Source: JAJYKC01 sp035545735 | GTDB taxonomy: Bacteria > Acidobacteriota > Terriglobia > Bryobacterales > Bryobacteraceae | Direction: 5' to 3' | NCBI GenBank assembly: GCA_035545735.1 | Contig: DASZXS010000027.1 | Coordinates: forward strand, 248,001 to 312,000 | Length of the DNA: 64,000 nucleotides | Shown here: piece by piece, positions 1-9,096 of the stretch | How the letters are laid out: every line of letters begins with the position of its first letter | Numbering within the stretch: position 1 is the stretch's first letter | Notes under the pieces: model-generated | Database searches by the model: none | The model's input: the letters and a program-made list of their open reading frames with translations, nothing else | What the model was told of the DNA's origin: nothing | Translations under genes and position numbers: made by a program

Positions 1-993
1 CAGAACCCGGAAACTCCCCGGAACAATGGACGGCCGCGGCCGCGGATTTTCTGCCGTGGCTTTCGGTGGGGCGCCGAAATCGGCGTCCGGCAGATATACG
101 ACGCCGGTCTTGGTATCGAGCGCCATGGTTCGCGCTCCCCTCTGTGTCTGCACCGTCTGCGCCACCACGTACCGGTCTGCCGATTCCTGCTTCACCACGG
201 TGAGCGTCCCATCGCCGTTCGAAGCGAAGGCCAGCCGCGCGGAAGGTTCGTAGAACGCCGCATCCGGCCCATCGCCGATGGGCAGCGTCGCCACCATCCG
301 CCCGCTGTCGGCGTCCACCACAGCCATTTTCTTGTCGCACACGGAGAACAGGCGCCGCCTCGCGGTATCCATCGCCAGGCCGGAGGGGCCTTCGCACGGC
401 AGAATCGACCACCGCGCTTTCACTTTCAACGCGACGGGGTCCAGCCGGACGATCTCGCTTTTGTCTTCAATATTGGCGTAAACGTCTCCCTTTCCGTCAG
501 CAACGGGAAATTCGGGGCGGCCGCCCAGCGCGATCGTTCCCGTCACAGCCGCCGTAGCCGCGTTAATCACCGTTGCATCGTTGCTGCGCCCATTGAACGT
601 CAGCACCAGGCGATGCACTGGCTCGTAGACAATACCGTCTGGGTTAACGCCCGTTTTCACCGTCGCGACGGTCTGAAGGTCCTTCAAGTTGAAGACTGCC
701 ACGGAATTGCCGCGCCCCGAACTGATAAAGCCCTTGCCCAGATCGTCCGCGACCGCGATGCCGTGAACGCCGTTCAATCCCGTGATCTTCCCGACCGGCG
801 CGCGCGAATCGAGGTCGACCACCTCCACTTCGGTTCCATGCGAGACGTAGAGCCGCCGGTTCGGCGTGTCGGCCGTGAGGTAATCCCAGAAACCCTCTCC
901 GCCCAGGCGGATTGGCTTCTCCATTTGATAGTGTTGCGCCGCCAGAGCCGTCGCGGCGAATAAGATTCCCAGAACTGCCAGGATTTTATGCAC
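1..993 (-). CDS. Secreted YVTN/YncE-type beta-propeller protein (3' end cut by window edge)
   Basis: The minus strand reads open from a GTG at 991-993 to base 1, about 331 codons with no stop, so the C-terminus lies outside. The product begins MHKILAVLGILFAATALAAQ, a Sec signal peptide probably cleaved after ALA. The mature part carries repeated short beta-blade phrases such as RRLYVSHGTEVEVVD, NSVAVFNLKD, NDATVIN and GDGTLTVV, typical of YncE/YVTN propellers. The visible end (IVPGSFRVL) resembles the usual last residues of this family, so little is missing. These proteins are periplasmic or extracellular, and the ligand is usually unknown. The gene lies 42 bases downstream of dnaJ on the same strand but need not be co-transcribed. 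The propeller call is fairly secure; its role is not. Confidence 0.75.
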   Translation of the reverse strand, partial: MHKILAVLGILFAATALAAQHYQMEKPIRLGGEGFWDYLTADTPNRRLYVSHGTEVEVVDLDSRAPVGKITGLNGVHGIAVADDLGKGFISSGRGNSVAVFNLKDLQTVATVKTGVNPDGIVYEPVHRLVLTFNGRSNDATVINAATAAVTGTIALGGRPEFPVADGKGDVYANIEDKSEIVRLDPVALKVKARWSILPCEGPSGLAMDTARRRLFSVCDKKMAVVDADSGRMVATLPIGDGPDAAFYEPSARLAFASNGDGTLTVVKQESADRYVVAQTVQTQRGARTMALDTKTGVVYLPDADFGAPPKATAENPRPRPSIVPGSFRVL

Positions 994-1035
994 GACCCGA
1001 CTCTACAGCAGCTGTCTTAAGAATTGGTGAAAAGG

Positions 1036-2163
1036 CTACATGAAGTAGTCTTTGACTTTGTCGAGAATGCCCTTTTCCTTGGGCTCGTTCTCGGCGGGGA
1101 GGGTTTCCCGCAACTGCTCGAACAGGCGCCGCTGCTCCCTTGTCAGGCGCGCCGGGATCTTCACCTCGACATGCACGTAAAGATCACCGCGTCCGTGACT
1201 TTGCAGGTGCGGAACTCCGAGTCCGCGCAGACGTACCTGGTGGCCGGAGGCCGTCCCTTCGGGGATCTTTACCGTCTGCGGCCCATCGAAGGTGGAGAGC
1301 GTGATCTCGGCCCCCAGCGCCGCTTGCGCCACGTTAACGGGAACCACACAGTGCAGGTCGTCCCCGTTTCGTTCGAACACGGGATGTTCTTTCACCGCCA
1401 CCACCACGTAAAGGTCTCCAGCGGGGCCTCCGTTCGGCCCCGGCTGCCCTTCGTTCTGCAGGCGCAGGCGGGTGCCGTTCTCCACGCCGGCCGGAATGTT
1501 CACCTTCAGCTTGCGGTCCGAACGGATGCGCCCTTCGCCACGGCATTGCGTGCACGGGCGGCGAACGATCTGGCCCCTGCCGTTGCATTGCCCGCAGGTT
1601 CGCCGGACCGATAGGAAGCCTTGCTGATAAAGCACTTCGCCCCGGCCCCGGCACACCGAGCATGTCACCATGCCGTCCTCGCGTTCCGCGCCCGTGCCCT
1701 GGCAGCGCGTGCAGGCATCCATTCGCGGCACCTGAATGTCGGCGCTCATTCCACGGATTGCGTCTTCCAGCACGATTTGCAGGTCGAAGCGTAGGTCTTC
1801 TCCCCTTTGCACCCGGCTCCGGCGGCGTCCGCCGCCTCCACCGAACAGGTCTCCGAAGCCGAACAGGTCGCCCAGAATATCGCCAAAATCGGCAAAGTTG
1901 GAAGGGTCGAAGCCTTGCGCGCCGCCGTTTTGTACGCCTTGATGGCCGAAGCGGTCATAGGCCGCCCGCTTCTGGGGGTCGCTGAGCACTCCGTAAGCCT
2001 CCGCGGCTTCCTTAAATCGTTCTTCCGCATCCGAATCCTCGGGATTGCGGTCCGGGTGGTATTTCAAGGCAAGCTTACGGTAAGCCCCTTTGAGCGCCTG
2101 ATCGTCGACGTCGCGCGAGACGCCCAATACTTCGTAATAGTCTCGCTTGTTTACCACGCTCAT
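1036..2163 (-). CDS. dnaJ: Chaperone protein DnaJ
   Basis: This 375-residue Hsp40 co-chaperone stimulates DnaK ATPase and delivers unfolded clients in the cytoplasm. The J-domain is at residues 7-72 with the HPD tripeptide at 36-38. A Gly/Phe-rich linker follows (FGFGDLFGGGGG), then four zinc-finger repeats (CTRCQGTG, CSVCRGRG, CGQCNGRG, CTQCRGEG), then the two C-terminal substrate-binding domains. The length is normal for a type I DnaJ. Its ATG overlaps the grpE stop by four bases (ATGA), so the two genes are translationally coupled. No dnaK or hrcA lies in the window. Confidence 0.97.
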   Translation of the reverse strand: MSVVNKRDYYEVLGVSRDVDDQALKGAYRKLALKYHPDRNPEDSDAEERFKEAAEAYGVLSDPQKRAAYDRFGHQGVQNGGAQGFDPSNFADFGDILGDLFGFGDLFGGGGGRRRSRVQRGEDLRFDLQIVLEDAIRGMSADIQVPRMDACTRCQGTGAEREDGMVTCSVCRGRGEVLYQQGFLSVRRTCGQCNGRGQIVRRPCTQCRGEGRIRSDRKLKVNIPAGVENGTRLRLQNEGQPGPNGGPAGDLYVVVAVKEHPVFERNGDDLHCVVPVNVAQAALGAEITLSTFDGPQTVKIPEGTASGHQVRLRGLGVPHLQSHGRGDLYVHVEVKIPARLTREQRRLFEQLRETLPAENEPKEKGILDKVKDYFM

Positions 2164-2681
2164 GCTTTCTCTACAGCCACCTTGACCATTGCCGGGCGGA
2201 GCAGTTTCCCCCGGAAATTATAACCGCGCTGATACTCTTCGAGCACCGTTTGGTCCGGGGCGTCGGATTCCTCCCGCTGGATCGCGTGATGAAGATGGTG
2301 GTCAAACGGCTGACCGACCGACACCATCGGCTCCAGCCCCAGTTTCCCGAGGATCTCCGACAGGCGCTGGAAGATCAGTTCCATCCCCTTGGCATATCCT
2401 TTATCGGCGGATTCGGTCTGCAACGCCCTTTCAAAATCATCGAGAATCGGAAGGAGCGCGCGAATGGCTTCCGACGTGGAATAGTCTATCAATTCCGCCC
2501 GTTCCCGTTCTATACGCCGGCGAAAGTTGTCGAACTCGGCTTGTTTGCGCAGCAGCCGGTCCGTCAGGTCGGCCTTTTCGGCCAACAGACTGTCTCGTTC
2601 GGCGATCAGAGATTCGAGACTCGCCTCTCCCTTTCCCTCCGGGGTTTCGGGGGAGTCTACTATCGGTTTGCTCTCATCCAT
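2160..2681 (-). CDS. grpE: Nucleotide exchange factor GrpE
   Basis: This 173-residue exchange factor for DnaK has an acidic N-terminus, a long coiled coil (about residues 25-85; LIAERDSLLAEKADLTDRL, then KQAEFDNFRRRIERER) and the GrpE beta-domain signature near PFDHHLHHAIQ. The FDNFRRR and NFRGKLLRPAMVKV phrases are diagnostic. An AGGGA ribosome site precedes the ATG. The gene sits only five bases after the stop of an MFS transporter gene and overlaps dnaJ by four bases. No CIRCE-type inverted repeat is visible just upstream, so heat-shock control would have to come from further upstream or another promoter. Confidence 0.96.
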   Translation of the reverse strand: MDESKPIVDSPETPEGKGEASLESLIAERDSLLAEKADLTDRLLRKQAEFDNFRRRIERERAELIDYSTSEAIRALLPILDDFERALQTESADKGYAKGMELIFQRLSEILGKLGLEPMVSVGQPFDHHLHHAIQREESDAPDQTVLEEYQRGYNFRGKLLRPAMVKVAVEKA

Positions 2682-2686
2682 TATCC

Positions 2687-3973
2687 CTATTTTACCGATC
2701 CCGCCGCGATTTCACCGCCCGGAAGCGGACGCCGTACCAGGGTGAGCACCAGTGCCGTCGCCACCAGGGGGATCAGGCTGGCGCAGATGATGATAGGCTC
2801 GAACGAATAGTGGTCGGAAATCCGTCCGATCAGGTAGCTCGAAAGAATCGTCCCGATGCCCGCGCCCGTTCCGCTCATCCCGCTGACGGTCGCCACGGCG
2901 TCGCGCGGATAGAGGTCGGCGGGAAGCACGATATCCATGGTGGACCATGCCGCGTACGCGAATGTGGAAATGGCAAATAAGGCCGCCAGCGCGTACACGT
3001 TGGAAGTGGTGGCCGCGAATATCATCAGCATCATGCCAAGTCCGCCCCCGATCATCAGCGCCTTGCGCGCGCGCAGCACCGGCCAGCCCCGGCGGATCAG
3101 CCAGCTCGACATCCCCCCGCCGAAGAAGTTTCCGACATCGGCCGCGATAAACGGGATCCACACGGCAATCAGGCCTTCCTGCAGCGGAATGTGCTTGCTG
3201 ACGAGGTAGATGGGAAACCAGTCGGTGATGAAAAACCACACGGGGTCGGTGAGCGAACGCCCTAGAACGATGCCCCAGGTTTGAGGCAGCCGCAGCAGGC
3301 GGCGCCACGGCGTCTTTTCGCTGGACTGTTCGCCGGGAGAGCGCTCGCGCAAAATCATTTCTCGCTCCGCGGCGGAGAGCCGCGGGTGCGTCTCGGGCGG
3401 ATGGTAGAGGATTCGCCATGCCGCCAGCCACAGCAGCCCGAGCGATGCCGTCACCACGAAAACGGGCCGCCAGTCGCCGAAGGTGTGGAAAAGCCAGAAC
3501 ACCAGGAACGGAGCAATCGCTCCCCCGATCGAGGAGCCGCTATCGAACAGCGCCACCGCCCAGCTTCTTTCCTTGGCCGGAAACCACTCGGCCACCGCCT
3601 TCGTCGCGCCGGGCCAGTTGGCCGATTCTCCCGCCCCCAGCAGGAAGCGGAAGAAGCTCAGCGACCGCAGTCCGCTGGTGAAGGAGGCCAGCGCCGCCGA
3701 GATGGAGTAGAACAGGACGGTGAAGCTGAGCCCCTTCCGGGTTCCCACGCGATCGAGAAGCCGCCCGGAGACCGTCTGCCCCAGCGCATAGGCGACGCGG
3801 AAGGCGATGATGACGATCGCGAAGTCTTCGTTGTTCCAATGAAACTCGACCTTCAGGTGCGGCGCCAGAACCGAGAGCGCCTGCCGGTCGATGTAGTTGA
3901 TAACGGTGGATGCAAAGAGAAGGCCGCCGATCCACCATCGGAGTCTCGGCCACGGGCGTTTGTTGGATGGCAC
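2687..3973 (-). CDS. MFS transporter, anion:cation symporter (ExuT/GudP-like) type
   Basis: This 428-residue inner-membrane protein has about 12 hydrophobic segments. The N-terminal signature (FASTVINYIDRQALSVLAP) and the loop RLLDRVGTRKG are those of the ACS family, which imports hexuronates, sugar acids and similar anions by cation symport. A central hydrophilic loop (PPETHPRLSAAEREMILRER) with a tryptophan-rich helix after it is also typical of this family. It lies five bases upstream of grpE on the same strand, an unusual partner for a chaperone gene. The substrate cannot be read from sequence; the GH65-like gene 74 bases upstream suggests a carbohydrate-related solute. Confidence 0.85.
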   Translation of the reverse strand: MPSNKRPWPRLRWWIGGLLFASTVINYIDRQALSVLAPHLKVEFHWNNEDFAIVIIAFRVAYALGQTVSGRLLDRVGTRKGLSFTVLFYSISAALASFTSGLRSLSFFRFLLGAGESANWPGATKAVAEWFPAKERSWAVALFDSGSSIGGAIAPFLVFWLFHTFGDWRPVFVVTASLGLLWLAAWRILYHPPETHPRLSAAEREMILRERSPGEQSSEKTPWRRLLRLPQTWGIVLGRSLTDPVWFFITDWFPIYLVSKHIPLQEGLIAVWIPFIAADVGNFFGGGMSSWLIRRGWPVLRARKALMIGGGLGMMLMIFAATTSNVYALAALFAISTFAYAAWSTMDIVLPADLYPRDAVATVSGMSGTGAGIGTILSSYLIGRISDHYSFEPIIICASLIPLVATALVLTLVRRPLPGGEIAAGSVK

Positions 3974-4047
3974 GCGAAAGAGGTCATGCTATCAGATCGA
4001 AATTAGCCGCCGCTTCGATCCCTCCGCGAGAGCACCGCCGGGCGCTC

Positions 4048-6108
4048 CTACACGTCCGTAATCTCGGCCTTTTCCCCGTGCTTTGCGATCAGGTGTTTTT
4101 CCTTCCCCTGCACGTAGATTCGCTCGATTTCGATGGAGCTCCAGTTTTCCGGCAGGCTGGCCTCATACCGGTTCCATTCCGTCTCGCCGATGCGGATTCC
4201 CGTGAATCCCACCATCGCCGCTTGAAGCAGGGCCCCCATATTCGTGAGAAAACAGCCGTCGGTCCCGCCCGGAGCTTCCACCGCCATTCCAAACGGCTCC
4301 AGCCAAACGGATTTCCAGGCCGTCCGAAAGAGCTGCGCGGCGAGCCGCCTGTCGCCCATGGACGCGGCCAGAGCCGCTCTCTCCGCGACGGCAAAGGCAA
4401 CCTCCGCCCGCCCGCGCGGGGCAGCGGCGCGGTACGCTTTCCAGGTGCGTTCCAGGGTCGCGCGGTCCAGGTCCGGGCCGAATGGAAAAAGATAGCTCAC
4501 GTCCTGAAAGGCATTTTGCCTGGAGCCCTCGGCGACGGTCAGGGTTCCATCCGCACTCCTTGGCAGGAACATCGATTTGGCTATCCTCGTCCACGAAGCC
4601 GGCGCCGGATAACCCATCCAGCCCGCGCATTGTACGGCTGCCTTCATCGCGAGCCGGCATCCCAGGTTCACGTAGGCGTTGTTATTCAGGCCGTTTTGCG
4701 ACTCGTCCGGACCCATGATGTTCAGGATTTCAAAGCCGCGCTCGGTCTCGATGCCTCTGCTTTCGATCCACTCCGCCACCGCGCGCAATACCGGCCATGT
4801 AGCGTCCCGCAGGAAATCCCGATCGCCGGCCGCCATCTGATATTGCCAGAATGCGAGGGCAACATCGGGAACCACGTGCTGTTCCGCCCAGCCGGTTGCG
4901 GCGAAGGTGGGCGTCGCTTCGGCCCCGCTGAGCGGCGCGGCTTCCCAGGGAAACTGACCTCCGCGATAGCCAAACAAGGCCGCCGCCTTCCGGGCGGCAT
5001 CCAGGCCGCGACAGCGGAATCGCAGGAGAGACTCGGCCACCGCGGGAGCTGACAAAAGCAGCGGCAGGAAAGACATCGTCTCCGTGTCCCAGAAGCTATG
5101 CCCCATGTAGTACCGGCTCGAAGACAGTCCGAACGGGGCCATCCCATTCCAATTTGAACGATGATTGCTGGCGTGCAGGTAGAAAAAGGAGGCATCGAGC
5201 GCTCGTTGATCGTCCCGGTCGTCCACCAGCACGCGGGACTTCCAGAGTTCCCGCCATTCCCGGCGATTGCTCGCTGTTAGAGAGTCTGGCCCAATCTGAG
5301 CGCCCCAGTTCACCAGGCGAATGGCCTCCAGGTGGGGTTCCGGGTGATAAAAGTCGGCCACCAGAGCGGCAATCGTGTGAAAAGTGTAAACGTGCCCGGC
5401 GGCCGCTGCGGCGGCGTAGCGGCCGGACCGTTCGCTCTTTGAAAATTCGGCATCGCAGATCATCCGGACAGCAATCCCGAGCTGGCTAAGATGCCCTAGG
5501 GATTGAAACAGCATTGAGCAGTCCACGCCCGAGGTTCGATAGGGAGCCTCCTCGGAAAGCACGGTCCCTGGCACATCCGTAGCGGCGATCCGCGGAGAAA
5601 TCTCAATGGGAGCGCTCGCGGACAATCGCAACTCGATCCGCTGCAGCAGCAGCGACGGCACGGACCGCGGCGCGATTTGGCGTACCTGGACGGCCGCTCT
5701 TACCTCGTTCCCTCCATCGAAAGTGAACTCGGTTGTAAGTTCACCGCTGCTCATGTCGAGCTTCTGGCTCGCGAGACGGGTGCGGTGCAGATTCTCCAGC
5801 AGATGAATTCCGTTGATTCGGATATCGGTGGTGAGTGGATAGGGCGCCGGCGACAGGCACTCCACCCGATACTCTGGACGCCGGTAAACAAAGCCGGCTA
5901 CGCACGCGGGAGCCGGGGCGATCGGGATTCGGCCCGGCCGGATGCCAAGCAGACCGTTGCTCAGATAGGCGGGGTCCACGCCCGGCGACTCCCCCTGCCG
6001 TCCGAGCACGGGGAGCGGCGCGTTCTCGAACCCCCAGCCAGGGCGAGGCAGCAGGAACCCCGCCGCGGTAGCGCTTAACATCCCGCGCCGGGAGAACCTG
6101 GCCGTCAT
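4048..6108 (-). CDS. Secreted GH65-like glycoside hydrolase/phosphorylase
   Basis: The chosen ATG at 6106-6108 gives 686 residues and an ATGA overlap with the TPR gene stop. A longer frame to 6174 would run inside the TPR gene and is less likely. The N-terminus has a twin-arginine-like start (FSRRGMLSATAAGFLL), implying export. The (alpha/alpha)6 barrel signature of GH65 is clear: GHSFWDTETMSFLPLLL, then a YRGGQFPWEAAP segment, DVALAFWQYQMAAGD, and NIMGPDESQNGLNNNAYVN, whose GPDE glutamate is the family's catalytic acid. It should act on an alpha-linked glucoside outside the cytoplasm. The ExuT-like carrier next door may import products. The precise substrate is unknown. Confidence 0.85.
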   Translation of the reverse strand: MTARFSRRGMLSATAAGFLLPRPGWGFENAPLPVLGRQGESPGVDPAYLSNGLLGIRPGRIPIAPAPACVAGFVYRRPEYRVECLSPAPYPLTTDIRINGIHLLENLHRTRLASQKLDMSSGELTTEFTFDGGNEVRAAVQVRQIAPRSVPSLLLQRIELRLSASAPIEISPRIAATDVPGTVLSEEAPYRTSGVDCSMLFQSLGHLSQLGIAVRMICDAEFSKSERSGRYAAAAAAGHVYTFHTIAALVADFYHPEPHLEAIRLVNWGAQIGPDSLTASNRREWRELWKSRVLVDDRDDQRALDASFFYLHASNHRSNWNGMAPFGLSSSRYYMGHSFWDTETMSFLPLLLSAPAVAESLLRFRCRGLDAARKAAALFGYRGGQFPWEAAPLSGAEATPTFAATGWAEQHVVPDVALAFWQYQMAAGDRDFLRDATWPVLRAVAEWIESRGIETERGFEILNIMGPDESQNGLNNNAYVNLGCRLAMKAAVQCAGWMGYPAPASWTRIAKSMFLPRSADGTLTVAEGSRQNAFQDVSYLFPFGPDLDRATLERTWKAYRAAAPRGRAEVAFAVAERAALAASMGDRRLAAQLFRTAWKSVWLEPFGMAVEAPGGTDGCFLTNMGALLQAAMVGFTGIRIGETEWNRYEASLPENWSSIEIERIYVQGKEKHLIAKHGEKAEITDV

Positions 6109-6929
6109 TCGTCTGGGGAATCCTGGTGCTTGGTCATCCTCCGCCGCGCCGCCGTCGCGGATTTCTGCGCCCAATCCTCTGCTTCCCGGAGATCGCGTTG
6201 CGCGGCCTCCGGCGAGTCTTCCAGGCTGGCCCGCTGCCGGCAGAGAATGCTCAAATAGTTCATCGCCTCGCTGTAGTCGGGGTCTGCTTCGAGTCCTTTC
6301 TTAAGCTCAGCGACGCCATCGTCAATGACGCCCCCGCATTTCTCGCGCGTCCGGCGGCGAATTTCGGGGTCGGAGATCGGCGCGGTGGAGTCCGGTGTCA
6401 TGCCCGCTTCTCTGCGCGCGGCGTCCATTTCGGGCTGGCACTTGTTCCAGGCAATCAGACCGCTCATGTAGAACGCCAGACGCCGCTTCGGGCTGGCCTC
6501 GCCCAGTTGCTGATACCACCCGGCGGCCCGCGTAAGCTGCTCCCAACGGTCGGCGGGGTTGGTCATCCCCATCGCCCGCTGATAGGCCATGTTGGCGATG
6601 GATTGCAGCGCGCCGATCTGTTCCGGCTCCAATTCGAGCACTTTCAGAAACTCGGACTCCGCTTTGCGGGCCAGCTCAAGATTTTCCGGCGCCTGCGAAG
6701 CGGGATTCCATCGGGCTGAGTAGGCGATGCCCAGGTAGAGGTGCGGATTCACCGCCTTCGGATCGATTGCGACGGCTTTCTCGAAAAAGCCGGCGGCGTC
6801 GTCGAAATGGCCCTCGCGATAGGCTTGGACGCCCAGCCCCAACTGTTCGCGGACTTTCGCGCCGTCCGGGCTGTCCTGCGCCAGGCACAGACCCGCAATG
6901 GCAGCCAGAGCGCACAGGCGAATCAGCAT
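6105..6929 (-). CDS. Secreted tetratricopeptide repeat protein
   Basis: This 274-residue protein has a Sec signal peptide (MLIRLCALAAIAGLCLAQ). TPR units follow at about residues 27-60 (GVQAYREGHFDDAAGFFEKAVAIDPKA) and 85-115 (AESEFLKVLELEPEQIGALQS), with a further repeat near 215-240 (VAELKKGLEADPDYSEAMNYL). The C-terminal region is basic and helical. TPR proteins of this kind are scaffolds; no enzymatic motif is present. It is translationally coupled to the GH65-like gene (ATGA overlap), which hints at a shared function. Its start faces the divergent SpoIID-fusion gene across 70 bases. Confidence 0.85.
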   Translation of the reverse strand: MLIRLCALAAIAGLCLAQDSPDGAKVREQLGLGVQAYREGHFDDAAGFFEKAVAIDPKAVNPHLYLGIAYSARWNPASQAPENLELARKAESEFLKVLELEPEQIGALQSIANMAYQRAMGMTNPADRWEQLTRAAGWYQQLGEASPKRRLAFYMSGLIAWNKCQPEMDAARREAGMTPDSTAPISDPEIRRRTREKCGGVIDDGVAELKKGLEADPDYSEAMNYLSILCRQRASLEDSPEAAQRDLREAEDWAQKSATAARRRMTKHQDSPDE

Positions 6930-6999
6930 CTATCTATAATCTACAGCGAGAGCGGCCTCCGGCGGCGCTGCTAGAATCGGGAATCGCGGGGCCGGATTA

Positions 7000-9096
7000 T
7001 TGCTCGAAGAACGCCACAGACCGAACGCGCGCCTTCTGTGTGCGCTGCAAATTCTCAGTACGGCGTGTTTCGCAAACGCCGCTTCCCTGGACCTCCCGGC
7101 GAACTGGCCCGGTGCCGCCGTTGTCCTCAACCGGAAAACCGGCCAGATCTCTGAAATTCACAATGCCGCCCTGGCCAGGGGGCTCTCACTCGCTCCGGGC
7201 TCGGCGATAAAGCCGTTCTCTCTCATGGCGCTGATCGAAGCTCATAAGCTTTCGCCCGGCGAAAAACTCCGCTGCCCGGGAACTCTGCGCATCGGAGACA
7301 GGAATCTGACCTGTTCGCATCCGGTTTTGCCGGGGCGGGTCGGAGTCGAAGAAGCTCTGGCATACTCCTGTAACAATTTCGTAGCGCATTTCGCGGCCCG
7401 GTTCGGCCCGGGGGAACTCGCGCGCTACCTTCGAAAGTATGGCTTTTCCTCGGTCGATAGCGCCGCTGACCCGCGTCTGCAGGCGATTGGAGAAACCGGG
7501 GTGCGAACCACCGTTCTGGAGATGGCGCGCGCTTACCAGCGCCTTTCCGCCTCCGCGCCGCCCTCGGTTCTGGCGGGTCTTCGCGGCTCCATCGAGTACG
7601 GTACCGGACAACTGGCGAGGGTAGACGGAATTCCGCTCCGGGGCAAGACCGGCACGGTGCCGCGCCATGCGTGGTTCGCCGGCTTTACTCCCTCGCAAGT
7701 GATCGTGGTGCTGGTGCAAGGGCGCGCTGGAGGGTCCGATGCCGCGCCCGTTGCCGGCAGGATTCTCGCTGCGATGAATCCGCCCGGCCCGGGAGTGGTA
7801 ACGGTTCGCGCCAATGGCCAGACGCGGCGGATCGGCCTCGAAGATTATGTCGCGGCGGTGCTGGCCGGCGAGAGCAAGGACTTCCGCTCCGCGGAGGCGT
7901 TGAAAGCGATGGCGGTTGCCGCCCGGACCTTTGCGGTGAAGTTTCGAGGACGCCACCACAAGGAAGGCTTCGATTTTTGCGAAACCACTCATTGCCAGCA
8001 TCTGCGCCTCGACGCCGTCACGGGGCGCGAGCGCGAGGCGGCCGCCGCCACGGCCGGGGAACTTCTCTGGTATCGCGGCGCGCCGGCCGCTACGTACTAC
8101 TCAAAAGACTGCGGAGGCATCACCGAGACGGCATCGGCGGTGTGGCCCGACATGGCCGCGCCCTATCTTCGAAGCGTCCGCGATCCGTTCTGCCCTCACA
8201 AATCCTGGGATGTTTCCCTCGACGCCGCGAAGTTCGCGCAGGCCCTCCGGGACAATGGATTGAAAGCGCCCGAACCCGTCGCTGCCGTGCAGATCGTCCG
8301 GCGGACTCCCTCCGGACGGGCACTGCGGCTGGCAATCTCCGGCGCCGGAGGCCCGGCGACGCTCTCTGCCGGCGCCGTCCGCTTTGCGCTCGGGCGTTCG
8401 CTCGGCTGGAGCACTCTCAAGAGCGATCGATACGAAGTCCAGGCGTCCGGCGGCCGCATCCTCTTTCACGGCTATGGGACCGGGCACGGCGTCGGGCTCT
8501 GCCAGTTGGGAGCGGATGCGATGGGCTCGGCGGGCAGGAGCTATCGCGAGATCCTCGCCGTTTATTATCCCGGCACGGTCGCCGGGCTCACCGCGCAGGG
8601 GCTTCGCTGGCAGCGGCTCGGCGGAGAACGCGTCGAAATTTTCTCGACCCAGCCTTCCAGGGACGCGCCGCTGGTCGCCCGGGCCGACCGCCTGCTCGCT
8701 CGCGCGGAGCAGCAGACCGGACTCCATTTCGATCGCCGGCCGATCCTTCGTATCTATCCAACGGTCTCGGTTTTTCGCGATTCCACCGGAGAGCCCGGCT
8801 GGGTTGCGGGCGATGCGCAAGGGAGACTCATCCGGCTCCAGCCGGCGCCGTCCGAACAGACGATCTATCATGAGCTGCTGCATCTGGTGCTGGAGAACCG
8901 GGCGAATCCTTCGCTGCCGGGGTGGTTTCGCGAGGAACTGGCCGAGTACCTAGCCGCGGATGCCGGACAGACGGCGCGAATGCGAGGACTGGTGATGCGC
9001 TACGGTAAAGCCGCCGTGCTCGGCTGGGTCACCCGAGGCCTTCCGCCCGAGCTGAGGAACAGCAGCGCCAGCCAGCCCGCCAGGAACAGCAGATAA
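7000..9096 (+). CDS. Secreted penicillin-binding transpeptidase / SpoIID / HExxH metallopeptidase fusion
   Basis: This 698-residue protein starts with TTG; a signal peptide follows (LLCALQILSTACFANA). Module 1 (about residues 38-255) holds all three penicillin-binding motifs: SAIK at 68-71, SCN at 123-125 and KTG at 216-218. Module 2 (about 265-530) is a SpoIID/LytB domain, with the catalytic-type glutamate E291 in VLAGES, the KAMAVAARTFA helix, the YYSKDCGGITE segment and GYGTGHGVGLCQLG. Module 3 (about 545-690) has HELLH at 624-628 followed by WFREELAEY, the pattern of a gluzincin-type (peptidase MA-like) metalloprotease. The protein should cut and/or cross-link peptidoglycan in the periplasm. 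Its last 97 bases overlap the convergent membrane-protein gene. Domain calls rest on motifs only. Confidence 0.85.
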   Translation: MLEERHRPNARLLCALQILSTACFANAASLDLPANWPGAAVVLNRKTGQISEIHNAALARGLSLAPGSAIKPFSLMALIEAHKLSPGEKLRCPGTLRIGDRNLTCSHPVLPGRVGVEEALAYSCNNFVAHFAARFGPGELARYLRKYGFSSVDSAADPRLQAIGETGVRTTVLEMARAYQRLSASAPPSVLAGLRGSIEYGTGQLARVDGIPLRGKTGTVPRHAWFAGFTPSQVIVVLVQGRAGGSDAAPVAGRILAAMNPPGPGVVTVRANGQTRRIGLEDYVAAVLAGESKDFRSAEALKAMAVAARTFAVKFRGRHHKEGFDFCETTHCQHLRLDAVTGREREAAAATAGELLWYRGAPAATYYSKDCGGITETASAVWPDMAAPYLRSVRDPFCPHKSWDVSLDAAKFAQALRDNGLKAPEPVAAVQIVRRTPSGRALRLAISGAGGPATLSAGAVRFALGRSLGWSTLKSDRYEVQASGGRILFHGYGTGHGVGLCQLGADAMGSAGRSYREILAVYYPGTVAGLTAQGLRWQRLGGERVEIFSTQPSRDAPLVARADRLLARAEQQTGLHFDRRPILRIYPTVSVFRDSTGEPGWVAGDAQGRLIRLQPAPSEQTIYHELLHLVLENRANPSLPGWFREELAEYLAADAGQTARMRGLVMRYGKAAVLGWVTRGLPPELRNSSASQPARNSR

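Noticed and set aside
2682..2700. CIRCE operator before grpE
   Set aside because: No TTAGCACTC-type inverted repeat; only five bases separate the MFS and grpE genes.
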